DNA of 31,269 bases, taken from NCBI GenBank assembly GCA_041736625.1, contig JBGSTG010000111.1, forward strand, positions 1 to 31,269, read 5' to 3'. The notes under the pieces were generated by a model. It saw only the letters and a program-made list of their open reading frames with translations. It had not been told where the DNA came from and made no database searches. The stretch comes from M3007 sp041736625 (GTDB lineage: Bacteria; Bacteroidota; Bacteroidia; Chitinophagales; Saprospiraceae). Position 1 is the first letter of the stretch; every line of letters starts with the position of its first letter. This document shows, piece by piece, positions 1 to 7,883 of this stretch. Made by a program: the position numbers and the translations under genes.

Positions 1-2
1 GC

Positions 3-1043
3 CTGCAAACCAGCGGCACCCCAACCGCCCCCGCCCCCCAACCAACAACGAACAACCAACAACCGACAACCGACGACCGACAACCGACAACCGACAGCCG
101 ACGACCGACGACCGACAACCGACAGCCGACGACCTTGAAACCCGGCCTCCGCTCCTCCCCCCTCGCCCGCCGGCGCGCCCAGGAACTCGGCGTTGACCTC
201 GCCTCCGTACCCGTGGCCCCCGACGCCACCCGCTTGTCGTACAAAGACGTGATGGCCTACGTCCGGCAGCGCATGAGCAGCGGCGCCAGCGCCCCAGTGT
301 CCGCAGGCGCGGTGGCCCACAAGGCCCTGCCCAACTTTGAAAAATTCGGCCCGGTGGAGCGCCAGGAGCAAAGCCGCATTGGCGTGCTCACGGCCGACAA
401 CATGGTGTACGCATTCAACGCCATTCCGCACGCCTGGATCTCCGAAAAAGCCGACATCACCCGGCTGGAGCAGCTCCGCCAGCAGTACAAAGACCAGGTA
501 AAAGCCAAAGGCGGCAGCCTGACCACGACGGCCATCCTGGCCAAGGCCGTGACCAGCGTCCTGCGGAAAATGCCCCAGTTCAACGCCAGCTACGACCTGG
601 AAAAACGGGAGGTCATTTTCAAAAAATATTACAACATCGGCATCGCGGTGGACACCCCGCGCGGACTGCTCGTGCCCGTCATCCGTAACGTAGACCAGAA
701 AAGCCTGACAGAGATTAGCGTCGAGCTCAGCGAACTCAGCGCGCGCACACGCGACGGCAAGAACAAGCCCGAAGACCTCATGGGCGGCACCTTCTCCATC
801 TCCAATATCGGCGGCATCGGTGGCACGAATATGATCTCCATCGTCAACTGGCCCGAGGTGGCCATCCTGAGCATCACCGCAGCCACCCACGAAGCCGTGT
901 GGAACGGCTCGGCGTTTGAGCCGCGCCTGCTCATGCCCATGACCATCGGCTGGGATCACCGCGTGATCAACGGGGCCGACGCCGCGCGCTTTTTACAGGA
1001 GTTGAAAAGCATCCTGGAAGAGCCCTTCCTCGGATGGTTGTAG
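3..1043 (+). CDS. aceF: Dihydrolipoamide acetyltransferase, E2 of pyruvate dehydrogenase (5'-truncated by window edge)
   Basis: E2 core enzyme that moves acetyl groups from lipoyl-lysine to CoA in the cytoplasmic pyruvate dehydrogenase complex. The frame is open to the left edge, so the lipoyl domain(s) lie outside the window. Visible in order are a Pro/Thr/Asp/Gln-rich linker (about 1-134) encoded by a 7-bp repeat, a peripheral subunit-binding domain (LRSSPLARRRAQELGVDL, from about 144), and the catalytic domain with NIGIAVDTPRGLLVPV, FSISNIGG and WDHRVINGAD. The active-site motif is HRxxNG, not the common HRxxDG; Asn here is also known in Azotobacter E2p, so loss of activity is not implied. 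The catalytic domain resembles gammaproteobacterial AceF, which fits the AceE-type E1 at 12.6 kb. A TTG at 135 could be called as a start, but it would cut the gene at the linker; I treat it as internal. The stop is 13 bp from the convergent dnaN stop. Confidence 0.93.
   Translation: MQTSGTPTAPAPQPTTNNQQPTTDDRQPTTDSRRPTTDNRQPTTLKPGLRSSPLARRRAQELGVDLASVPVAPDATRLSYKDVMAYVRQRMSSGASAPVSAGAVAHKALPNFEKFGPVERQEQSRIGVLTADNMVYAFNAIPHAWISEKADITRLEQLRQQYKDQVKAKGGSLTTTAILAKAVTSVLRKMPQFNASYDLEKREVIFKKYYNIGIAVDTPRGLLVPVIRNVDQKSLTEISVELSELSARTRDGKNKPEDLMGGTFSISNIGGIGGTNMISIVNWPEVAILSITAATHEAVWNGSAFEPRLLMPMTIGWDHRVINGADAARFLQELKSILEEPFLGWL
51..134 (+). repeat. Heptanucleotide tandem repeat, 12 units of RACRRCC
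   Basis: Twelve consecutive 7-bp units (aacaacc, gacaacc, gacgacc, gacagcc variants) run from 51 to 134, with a thirteenth degenerate unit at 44-50. They lie inside the E2 gene and encode its flexible linker. Because 7 and 3 share no factor, three DNA units (21 bp) encode one heptapeptide, of the form QPTTDDR/QPTTDSR, and every reading frame gives the same peptide in a different phase with no stop codon. Confidence 0.95.
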
Positions 1044-1056
1044 GATAAACAAGCTA

Positions 1057-2175
1057 TTAGTTGTTCACCATCACTGGCATCACCAGCATCAGGATCTCCC
1101 GCTTCACGGTGTCCTCTTCCACCGGCGTGAGGATGCCGGCGCGTGAAGGGGTGGACAGTTCGATCTTGACCTCTTCGCTTTCCAGCACGCTCAGCATCTC
1201 GACCAGGAATTTGGCGTTGAAGGCGATGCGCATGGGGTTGCCCTCGTAGACGCAGGCCATTTGTTCGGTGGCCTCGTTGGAGAAGTCCAGGTCCTGTGCC
1301 GAGATGGTCAGGCTTTTGTCGGAAATGTCCAAAACCACCTGGTTGGTGGTTTTATTGGCGTAAATGGCGATGCGCTTGAGTGAATTTTGCAGGTCGGAGC
1401 GGTTCACGCTCAGCAGGTTGGGATTGTCGACCGGGATGACCGCGTTGTAGTCCGGGTACCGCGCATCGATGAGGCGGCAGACGAGGTGCACGTCGCCGAA
1501 GTGGAAAAAAGCGTTGGCCTTGTTGAACGAAACGGTCACGGCGTCGTTCGCCGGCAAGGCATTTTTGAGCAGGTTGAGCGCTTTTTTTGGCACAATAAAG
1601 GTCGTCGAAGCGTCGCCCGCCAGCTCGTGGGTGGTGATCTTGACCAGTTTGTGCGCGTCGGTGGCCACACAGGTGAGCTTGTTCAGGTCCAGCTGGAAGT
1701 ACACGCCGGTCATGGCCGGCCGAAGCTCATCGCCGGAGGTGGCAAAAACCGTTTTGTTGATGGCCTCCAGCAGGTACTGGCTGTTGATCTTGACGGTGTC
1801 CACGTTGTCGGCCGCCGGCACCTCGGGGTAGTCGGCGCCGTTCTCGCCTGCGAGCCGGTACTTGCCGTAAGAAGAGGTGATCTCAATGCCGTGGTTGGTG
1901 TCGTTCACCGTGAAGGTCAGGGGCTGCTGGGGCAACGCCTTAAGGGTCTCCAGCAGTATTTTGGCCGGCACGGCCACCGAAAAATCGTCGTCGGCCAGCA
2001 CCTCCAGCGTGGTGGAGATGGTGGTTTCCAGATCGGTCGCCGTGATGGTCAACTTTTTGTTCTCTATTTTGAAAAGAAAGTCCTCCAAAATGGGCAACAC
2101 CGGGTTGGAACCAATGGCGCCCGAGGCGAGTTGGAGCTGTTTGAGCAGTTCTGTAGAAGAAACGCTGAATTTCAT
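1057..2175 (-). CDS. dnaN: DNA polymerase III subunit beta (sliding clamp)
   Basis: Ring-shaped processivity clamp that tethers DNA polymerase III to DNA and is a binding hub for repair and replication proteins. The 372-residue length matches the family and the start MKFSVSSTELLKQLQ is typical. Further clamp signatures are visible through the three repeated domains: PVLPILEDFLF near the N-terminus, GEDGxDYPExP-like GENGADYPEVP, SGDELRPAMTGVYF, ATDAHKLVK, and the C-terminal PVMVNN, equivalent to the PM(R/V)L-type tail. The ATG at 2175 is the first in a good context and lies about 35 nt after a TATTTTTG -7 box. It is convergent with the E2 gene. No dnaA or recF is adjacent, so this is a stand-alone dnaN as is common in Bacteroidota. 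Identification is near certain. Confidence 0.98.
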   Translation of the reverse strand: MKFSVSSTELLKQLQLASGAIGSNPVLPILEDFLFKIENKKLTITATDLETTISTTLEVLADDDFSVAVPAKILLETLKALPQQPLTFTVNDTNHGIEITSSYGKYRLAGENGADYPEVPAADNVDTVKINSQYLLEAINKTVFATSGDELRPAMTGVYFQLDLNKLTCVATDAHKLVKITTHELAGDASTTFIVPKKALNLLKNALPANDAVTVSFNKANAFFHFGDVHLVCRLIDARYPDYNAVIPVDNPNLLSVNRSDLQNSLKRIAIYANKTTNQVVLDISDKSLTISAQDLDFSNEATEQMACVYEGNPMRIAFNAKFLVEMLSVLESEEVKIELSTPSRAGILTPVEEDTVKREILMLVMPVMVNN

Positions 2176-2210
2176 GGACGAAGCCGTTAGGGTGAGTCAA
2201 GGTCAACGCG

Positions 2211-2218
2211 CAAAAATA
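2211..2218 (-). promoter_or_regulatory. Putative -7 box TATTTTTG of dnaN
   Basis: The minus strand reads TATTTTTG, a full match to the Bacteroidota -7 consensus TAnnTTTG, about 35 nt before the dnaN ATG. I see no clear TTTG -33 element at the usual spacing, so this rests on one box and its position. Confidence 0.45.
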
Positions 2219-2268
2219 CGGCGTTTCCGGCGCCGAATGTTGAAAGAAATCAACATCGTGTGGAAAAG

Positions 2269-2685
2269 TTACTCGACGATCAAATCCCAGGTGATGGGCG
2301 CGTGGGCCCGCAGCATGGCCGACACGCCGCAGTATTTGGCCTGCGACAGTTCGATGGCCTCGCGCACCTTGTCCTCCCGGATGTCGGCCCCGCTGATGTA
2401 GTAGCGCAGGTGAAAGCCTTTGTACACTTTGGGATGGTCGTCGGTCAGCTCCGCCTCGGCCTCCACGCGGAAACGGTCGAAGGAAACGCGCATTTTGGGC
2501 AGCAGGGCGGCGATGTCCATGGCCGTGCAGCCGCTCAGGGAGGTCAGCAGCAGGATTTTCGGCCCGGGGCCGGTGTCATCGCCGGCGTCCGGCTTGGTGT
2601 CGATGCGCACAACGTGCTTGTCGCCAATGTGGCAGTCGAAGGCCATTTTACCGGCCCATACGGTGTTGACAGTGTTTTTGGACAT
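2269..2685 (-). CDS. OsmC family protein
   Basis: Small cytoplasmic protein of the OsmC/Ohr superfamily, whose members use two cysteines to reduce organic hydroperoxides. The two conserved Cys sites are visible as SLSGCTAMD (about residue 52) and AKYCGVSAML (about 120), with the usual HYYISG-like strand LRYYISGADI between them. Length is 138 residues with the chosen ATG at 2685; a GTG at 2712 would add nine residues (HRTNHKIS) that do not look like family sequence. It lies about 90 bp upstream of dnaN on the same strand but dnaN has its own -7 box, so cotranscription is uncertain. Whether it is a true peroxidase or one of the less understood YhfA-like members cannot be told from sequence alone. 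Confidence 0.88.
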   Translation of the reverse strand: MSKNTVNTVWAGKMAFDCHIGDKHVVRIDTKPDAGDDTGPGPKILLLTSLSGCTAMDIAALLPKMRVSFDRFRVEAEAELTDDHPKVYKGFHLRYYISGADIREDKVREAIELSQAKYCGVSAMLRAHAPITWDLIVE

Positions 2686-2778
2686 GCTGATTTTGTGGTT
2701 GGTACGGTGCACAGGCCGAAAATTCGACTCCTGTCGCTTAGGCTCGAACAGAACAAGTTAAAAGAATAACGCTTCGCG

Positions 2779-2786
2779 TATTTTTG
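2779..2786 (+). promoter_or_regulatory. Putative -7 box TATTTTTG upstream of the 2943 gene
   Basis: Full match to TAnnTTTG on the plus strand in the divergent gap between the OsmC gene and the secreted protein at 2943. It lies about 155 nt before that ATG, which is a long leader, so the assignment is weak. Confidence 0.25.
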
Positions 2787-2942
2787 TTGTCGGAAAACGC
2801 GACAAAATGTGGTTGCGCCATGTTTTCCTGCCGCCCATCGCTCAAACGCATCTTAAGAGGGGTTCACTATTGAACTGAAGAGCAAAAACTGGGTTAGGTT
2901 TTTAATACCCAATCGATGAAATTCACCTGAAAAAACACTTTT

Positions 2943-3653
2943 ATGCGCTTCCTCCTCTTTTTATCCTGTGTATTCCCCGGCGCCGTTATTGCCCAATCCA
3001 TGGACTCCCGTGAGACCCTGGAGTGGGTCAAGCGCAGGGCCGACAAACTCGAGGTGCTGCTCAACGGGGCTGCCCTCTCCTACGAACCCAACCACTTGAA
3101 CCTCCAGCTCTGGAACGCCTGGCAGGAGTTCGACGCCATCGCCCAGATGGGCCTGCAGTGCGCGCCCGTGCAGCTCGCCGCCGAAAAGGGCCGCACCGAA
3201 TCGGACGTGCTGGGCTATCGCCGCGAACACGATCTGAATGCCCTCATCATGCGGGCCGTGGAAGCCCGGCGCCAGGCGCTGCTCATGCGGAATTCGGCAG
3301 ATTACTGCCTGCAGCAACCCGGCGCCGACGCGCAGGGCGCCGACCTGTTTGCCCCCCGCCGCGTGCTGCGCAAAGATGCAGAAATCGCCGCACTCGACCT
3401 GTCCGACGCCCTGGCCACCGACGACCGCGACATCCGCAATCAAAAAGTGGAACACGCGCTCTACCTCCTGCGCAACGCCGAGTACCTGGCCGCCACCCTC
3501 GAAGATTGCCGCGACGTGCGCGGATTCGCCAACCGCGCCATCGCCGCCTGCTCCCTGGCCCTACTGGCCGATACCACAGCGGAATTCGAACAGCGTCTTC
3601 AGGAGGCCATCGAGTGGAATGACAAGATCAACCAGTGCGAGCGTTGCCGATGA
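2943..3653 (+). CDS. Secreted protein of unknown function
   Basis: I do not recognise the family. The 236-residue product begins with a clear signal peptide (MRFLLFLSCVFPGAVIAQ, cleavage after AQ), so it should be periplasmic or outer-membrane associated. The mature part is predicted by eye to be mostly helical and carries several scattered cysteines (GLQCAPV, DYCLQQP, EDCRDVR, AACSLAL, and a terminal NQCERCR), which could form disulfides. There is no T9SS tail, lipobox or repeated motif. GC-rich codon use is like the core genes of the window and supports a real gene. It is convergent with the broken receptor gene, 13 bp from its stop. Confidence 0.72.
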   Translation: MRFLLFLSCVFPGAVIAQSMDSRETLEWVKRRADKLEVLLNGAALSYEPNHLNLQLWNAWQEFDAIAQMGLQCAPVQLAAEKGRTESDVLGYRREHDLNALIMRAVEARRQALLMRNSADYCLQQPGADAQGADLFAPRRVLRKDAEIAALDLSDALATDDRDIRNQKVEHALYLLRNAEYLAATLEDCRDVRGFANRAIAACSLALLADTTAEFEQRLQEAIEWNDKINQCERCR

Positions 3654-3666
3654 GAGCCAGCCCCCC

Positions 3667-4915
3667 CTAAAAAACCCAGGCCACACCCGCCAGCACCATC
3701 CCGCCAATGGTCGTAAACTGATCGTACCCCAGGTAGTTCAGGTTGAAGTCCGGCACAATCAACTGGTTGCCATCCAGGTTCAGGAGGTTGCGGCCGACCA
3801 GGCGCAGGCGCAGCGGGCTTTTCGGCAGGCGATATTCGGCCTCGAAACCCAGGAGCCAGAGGGTATTAGTGCTACCAGTAGTTTCCTGTTGTTTGACGGC
3901 CAATTGGGTTGTCACAAACCACCGCTCGCCCTTGAACCGGCATCCCGTTGACACCACGCTATTGGTGAAAGACAGGCGAGGGGTAGCACTTTGCGTTTCG
4001 TTTTCCTGATACATCAGGTTGTATCCGGCCGACCACTGCCATCGTTGGGTGAGGGGAAAAGTGGCGCTCAGGCTGCCCCCGGCGCCAAGAAGCGTGGCGG
4101 GTTGAAGGGTCTCGTTGACGGCAGCATAACCGTTTTGACGCCTAACGTTGCCCTGGAGCGACAACGTTGGTTGTTTATTTCCCAAGGCCGCCTTGAGGTT
4201 GCCCGACACGTTCAGTTCAAAAACACGGGTGTCCGGCATGCGCAACGAACGATTGAGCAGATAGTTCTCCCTGGACTCGCTCCAATACAGAATATCGTTT
4301 TGAAGCACCTCAAAAGCAGATTTGATGAAATAATCAAACTGCCCGGCCGGGTCCCGATTGCTGTAGTTGAATGCCACCTTTCGTTTGAAAAGAACGTACT
4401 GACTGTCGACCTGCTCCAGTTGCAGGATGTTGTCGTCTACCACCTGAAGCACCCGGCAGTTTGTTGAGTATGTCGCCCAGGTTGTACTCCGTCGAGTCGG
4501 TGTAGGCCCCGATGTTGTAGAAGGTGGTGTCGCCGCGCACCACAATCCCCAGCCGTCGGGCACTGATGTCCACCACTTGCAGGGTTTGTGTTTGGGGGAG
4601 CAGCACGGTTACGAGCGGTGGTGGCGCCCCGGACTCCAGGTTGAGCCCCCGGTACCCGGTTTCTCTGCCCAGGTAGCCGATTTTCAGCACGTAATCTCCG
4701 GGCTTGACCTTGTCCAGTCGCCAGGCGCCCGATGCGTCGGTACGGGTAAAACGAATCACGCTAAAGGAATCGGGGGCGCACAACTGCACCATGGCGCCGG
4801 CCAGCACACTGTCCGCCTCATCGGTCACCCGGCCCGAAAGACCGATCTGCCCCAGGCCGGGGGCGCTGCCGGCCAGCATAAGGAGCAAACCGAGGGAGAA
4901 CCGGAGCGCCGCCAT
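3667..4915 (-). pseudogene. Broken CarboxypepD-regulatory / outer-membrane beta-barrel receptor gene
   Basis: TonB-receptor-like outer-membrane protein gene, apparently inactivated. From 4915 the first frame gives a signal peptide (MAALRFSLGLLLMLAG...GLGQ), a carboxypeptidase-regulatory-like domain (LSGRVTDEADSVLAGAMVQL, DYVLKIGYLGRETGY) and the start of a plug-like segment ending in NLGDILNKLPG. Near 4450 the homology jumps to another frame, which continues VLQVVDDNILQLEQ and then a barrel-like C-terminus (YWSESRENYLLNR, LRLRLVGRNLLNL, ending AGVAWVF with terminal Phe). The first frame runs on as nonsense-like sequence to 4334. The two parts total about 410 residues where intact family members are usually much longer, so both a frameshift and loss of the middle are likely. 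It follows the GLPGLI gene with a 6-bp gap, the usual pairing. A sequencing error could explain the shift but not the missing middle. Confidence 0.75.
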
Positions 4916-4921
4916 GGGGGT

Positions 4922-5590
4922 TTAATCTCTTTTGGGACGGGTCAGTCGGGCAAATTCTTCCGGCGTCACGTAGGCGTCGGCTTTCGGGAGGTATATTCGC
5001 TCTGTTTCTCCGGGAGACGACATGTCAACGGCCGTTATTTTGGAAAAACGATGCTCAACGATCAATACCAGCCCGGGTAGCCCGTAATTTTTTCCCGGGC
5101 CATCGGAAACCGGGATGTCCGGGGCGTACCAGACGGAAACGGCATCATCGGTAGCAGAAGCCGTTTTCGTCGCTTTTTTGCACCGGTAACCCAGTATTTC
5201 CCGCACTTCTTCGTGCCGGAGGTTCCAGGAATCAAATTCCATCGGCTCCCGGGATACGATTTGGGGCGAAGACAGGCTTTGCTCGTACATAATCATGCCG
5301 TCGAAGTCTTTGTAAATGACGGTTGAACTCGATTTGTAGGACCAACCGGCCTTGGCAGTATCGCGGAGCGATTCAACCTGAAAATACTCGGATCGGTTGT
5401 TCGAAATATTCAAGCGGTAAATGGATGTTTGCGTTCCCGCTGTGCTGAATGTATCCGTTTTTAGAATGGAATTCAGGAGACTTGACAGGAAAAGGTCGGA
5501 CCGGTAGGTGACAGAGAGGGACTGGGCTGGAACGGACAGCGGGGCGTTCAGGCAGGTCAGCAGCAGGAGCAGTAATGTTTTGTTTTTCAT
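4922..5590 (-). CDS. GLPGLI family protein
   Basis: Secreted protein of the Bacteroidota-specific GLPGLI family, of unknown biochemical role and often encoded next to carboxypeptidase-regulatory/outer-membrane barrel proteins. The family signature is visible as NYGLPGLVLIVE at about residue 185, preceded by a typical WYAPDIPVSDGPG segment. The start at 5590 gives a clean signal peptide (MKNKTLLLLLLTCLNAPLSVPAQ); an upstream TTG at 5614 would add eight residues before it and is less likely. Product length is 222 residues. It is the first gene of a two-gene unit with the broken receptor just downstream, so its partner may be non-functional in this strain. Confidence 0.92.
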   Translation of the reverse strand: MKNKTLLLLLLTCLNAPLSVPAQSLSVTYRSDLFLSSLLNSILKTDTFSTAGTQTSIYRLNISNNRSEYFQVESLRDTAKAGWSYKSSSTVIYKDFDGMIMYEQSLSSPQIVSREPMEFDSWNLRHEEVREILGYRCKKATKTASATDDAVSVWYAPDIPVSDGPGKNYGLPGLVLIVEHRFSKITAVDMSSPGETERIYLPKADAYVTPEEFARLTRPKRD

Positions 5591-5718
5591 TTTTCGGGCT
5601 TTAATGATAAACAATTAACCTGGTCGGCAGGTCGACCCTTTGAACGCAGTACGCGGTGTGACCGCCGGCGCTTGGCAATGACAAAAATACCATTTATGGT
5701 TGATACATTCACAAAGCC

Positions 5719-6363
5719 TCAAAAAAGCCCAATCAATATTTGGAGTGACAGTGGACGATATCCATTTTCTTGCCAACGGTCTATTCCAATGGTACCCATC
5801 AGCTTCAGGGATTTTACAGGAAACCTGGAATCTGAATCACCCACTTTTTCCATAAATTGAATGAGCAGGTCGTGGTGAAATCTGGTGGATTCCTGCGTAA
5901 GTTCAACATACGAATCCATGTTTTGGTCGTTTGAAAAACGATATACACTTCGTAAGAGATAATTTGGCCTGTAACCAATCCCAATTTTTTGATTTAAATT
6001 TTTTTTATTTACATTTATATACAATGAAATTGGAACGCCTATCTGACTGTTTCTTATATGGGAAGCTGAATTAGCAAAATTCGGTATTACCCAATTTTTA
6101 TTTTCAAACAATCCATTTGTTATCACCCACTCCTGGCGAAAGTCGATCGCTGTACTAACCAAAAGTTTGTTTTGCGGATTGGAAACAAAATACTCACTCC
6201 AAAAATTTACCAACCAGGAAGAACTGACATTTATCAAAGATGGCTCTTCAGTAATGTATAATTGCCCAAACCCAAGACCAATGTTAAATCGATCTTTAAA
6301 TTCCGACTGCCCGGAAACAGCTTCAAATAGGCAAACTAACAGTATTGGCAGTAAATGTTTCAT
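5719..6363 (-). CDS. Probable outer-membrane beta-barrel protein, unknown function
   Basis: A 214-residue product with a signal peptide (MKHLLPILLVCLFEAVSGQ) and alternating hydrophobic/polar strands rich in aromatic residues (RFNIGLGFGQLYI, SLYINVNKKN, KIGIGYRPNYLLRSVYRF), ending in SLQILIGLF with a terminal Phe, the pattern of small outer-membrane barrels. I cannot assign a specific family. The coding sequence is clearly more AT-rich than dnaN, serC or aceE, which suggests it belongs to an accessory stretch running to about 9.0 kb. It ends about 130 bp before the GLPGLI gene start and lies downstream of an inverted repeat at 6419-6482. Confidence 0.65.
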   Translation of the reverse strand: MKHLLPILLVCLFEAVSGQSEFKDRFNIGLGFGQLYITEEPSLINVSSSWLVNFWSEYFVSNPQNKLLVSTAIDFRQEWVITNGLFENKNWVIPNFANSASHIRNSQIGVPISLYINVNKKNLNQKIGIGYRPNYLLRSVYRFSNDQNMDSYVELTQESTRFHHDLLIQFMEKVGDSDSRFPVKSLKLMGTIGIDRWQENGYRPLSLQILIGLF

Positions 6364-6418
6364 TTTCGGTTACTTTTTTTAATTTAACCAGAAAGAGAGT
6401 GGATGAATGATCTTTTTG

Positions 6419-6482
6419 AGCCAGGAGACAAACTTGGTTTTTGTGAAACAACTTGAGTTCGTACTAAGTTTGTCTCCTGGCT
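6419..6482. repeat. 17-bp perfect inverted repeat with 30-nt spacer
   Basis: The arms are 6419-6435 (agccaggagacaaactt) and 6466-6482 (aagtttgtctcctggct), exact reverse complements. They lie just beyond the 3' end of the lipoprotein gene (minus strand) and before the barrel gene. No T-tract follows the stem on either strand, so it is not a standard intrinsic terminator. It could be an RNA-level hairpin, a protein site or the remains of a small mobile element. Confidence 0.8.
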
Positions 6483-6510
6483 TATTAAAGTAAAGAGAGA
6501 AGTGCCGACG

Positions 6511-7392
6511 TTAAAATCCTAATGCCCACCCAAGCAAGGCGGCGCCACCTGAAGAGATAGCAGCGCCACAGATACCAAAGAAATAAGCTCCACCAATGTC
6601 AAATGCAGCAATAGAAAGCCAGTTTCTCTCGAGGAATTTAAAAAAACTACGCCGTTCCGCTGCGGAGAGCTTACTCACCGTGCTATCCTCATTGTAAATG
6701 TAACAGCCCCAATAATAAATTGAGTGTCGGGCAACCGACCCCGCAGTGTAAAGTCGCTCCAATTCACTGGAAGAAGAAACGTAAATGTTTCCCTCCCAGG
6801 TTTTGATATTAGTGATAGCCTGTGACATCGAAATTACACTGTCTCTTAGATCGGCGATGATGTCATTCAGGGAGTCCAATTCAGCCAAGGCATCCACTGA
6901 CAGCCCCAGGTTGACGGGCGCAGGATTACCTAGGTAATCAAAACAGTCGTACTCATAATATGGGTCGTAGTTGGATGTTACATCTGTGATGTAAGTTACA
7001 CATGCAGACGAATCGTCAGGAAGAAAATTATAATTTGACCTTTCTTGTAGGGCAAATTCAAGCAATCCAGATGCACAATCTTGTTTATAACCAGCAGTGT
7101 CAACGGCATTTATTACGTAGTTTTCAACAAAATAATCCATAAAGGCATTATGGAAAACGCCACGTTCATCGTATGGGTTGGAAGAATTTGCCACCAACAC
7201 ATTGATACAATCACCCTCAGTGGGGACAAAGTTGATGGTCCCGGAAGATTCAGAACCACTAACACCATTGTTATCATTGTTGTGCTTAATTGCGTCCCCA
7301 GTGAGACTACAATCACTACAACAAGAAAACAAACCCAACATCAGGATTAATGTCGGAAGCGCTAAAAACGGTACAGAAAGTTGTGTTTTCAT
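6511..7392 (-). CDS. Putative lipoprotein with glycine-rich hydrophobic C-terminus
   Basis: I do not recognise the family. The ATG at 7392 gives a lipoprotein-like leader (MKTQLSVPFLALPTLILMLGLFSCC) with LFSC as a plausible lipobox; an upstream start at 7467 would add 25 residues unlike a leader. The mature 270 residues are acidic and Ser/Asn/Tyr-rich in the first half (PYYEYDCFDYLGNP). The middle carries a short predicted coiled coil (LAELDSLNDIIADLRDSV), and the end is an unusual hydrophobic glycine-zipper-like stretch (GGAYFFGICGAAISSGGA then LLGWALGF) reminiscent of pore-forming or bacteriocin-like peptides. This resemblance is compositional only. It follows the small HTH gene on the same strand, 149 bp downstream, and codon use is AT-rich. 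Confidence 0.6.
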   Translation of the reverse strand: MKTQLSVPFLALPTLILMLGLFSCCSDCSLTGDAIKHNNDNNGVSGSESSGTINFVPTEGDCINVLVANSSNPYDERGVFHNAFMDYFVENYVINAVDTAGYKQDCASGLLEFALQERSNYNFLPDDSSACVTYITDVTSNYDPYYEYDCFDYLGNPAPVNLGLSVDALAELDSLNDIIADLRDSVISMSQAITNIKTWEGNIYVSSSSELERLYTAGSVARHSIYYWGCYIYNEDSTVSKLSAAERRSFFKFLERNWLSIAAFDIGGAYFFGICGAAISSGGAALLGWALGF

Positions 7393-7541
7393 CAATTTAA
7401 ATTGAAAATGGTTTACGCCTACTCTATCCCGGTTTTCGGCATCCCCGGCTCCCTGACCCGCGCGCATCGGCCGGAAAGCCTTACAAATCTCCTCGGGAAT
7501 GCCGCCATTGTGTGTCAGTGCGCGAAAAAAAGTGTATCATT

Positions 7542-7808
7542 TTACCCCCCCCCTGTTTTTCGAAATAAAATATCGTCGCCTACGCGAATTTCTACATGGA
7601 TCCGCACGGGCCGGTCGTAGAAATAGGTTTGCCTGTCCTGATCGTAGGCAATTGGAAAACCGTAATCGCGTAAACAGGCAATGAGGCGGTACACGGTGCG
7701 TTCACTGGTTTTGAGTCGCTGTGCCAAAACGGCAGGGCGCCCGGTAGAACGGCTTCGGATGAGCTGGTCCAGATGCTCAAAAACAAAGAGGTCTTGAAGG
7801 ATGTCCAT
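7542..7808 (-). CDS. Small HTH-domain DNA-binding protein
   Basis: An 88-residue single-domain regulator. The helix-turn-helix is visible as RPAVLAQRLKTSERTVYRLI followed by LRDYGFPIAYDQDRQTYFY, the HTH_11-like winged-helix pattern seen in small Bacteroidota proteins. No effector or WYL domain follows. The ATG at 7808 is chosen over an upstream start at 7886 because the added residues are not HTH-like and a TATTTTTG -7 box lies at 7884-7891. The last three codons before the stop are a run of nine G (plus-strand C, 7545-7553). Such proteins are sometimes found next to small secreted hydrophobic peptides or lipoproteins; here the neighbour is the glycine-rich lipoprotein at 6511. Its target is unknown. 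Confidence 0.75.
   Translation of the reverse strand: MDILQDLFVFEHLDQLIRSRSTGRPAVLAQRLKTSERTVYRLIACLRDYGFPIAYDQDRQTYFYDRPVRIHVEIRVGDDILFRKTGGG
7545..7553 (-). repeat. Nine-G homopolymer at the end of the HTH gene
   Basis: Nine consecutive G on the coding strand directly before the TAA stop, encoding the terminal Gly-Gly-Gly. One base gained would give GGGVK and stop; one base lost would read through the stop and add 20 residues. Homopolymers this long are known slippage sites in other bacteria. Confidence 0.9.
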
Positions 7809-7883
7809 GGTTGGTGTAGTCGGGTTATTTTTATTCTGCTTGGCGATCTTGGCCCTGCACGGTCTATTGGCGCCTCGCGACAA

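Noticed and set aside
969..971. Loss-of-function change in E2 (Asp to Asn)
   Set aside because: Asn at this position is found in a characterised active E2p, and the rest of the catalytic domain is intact.
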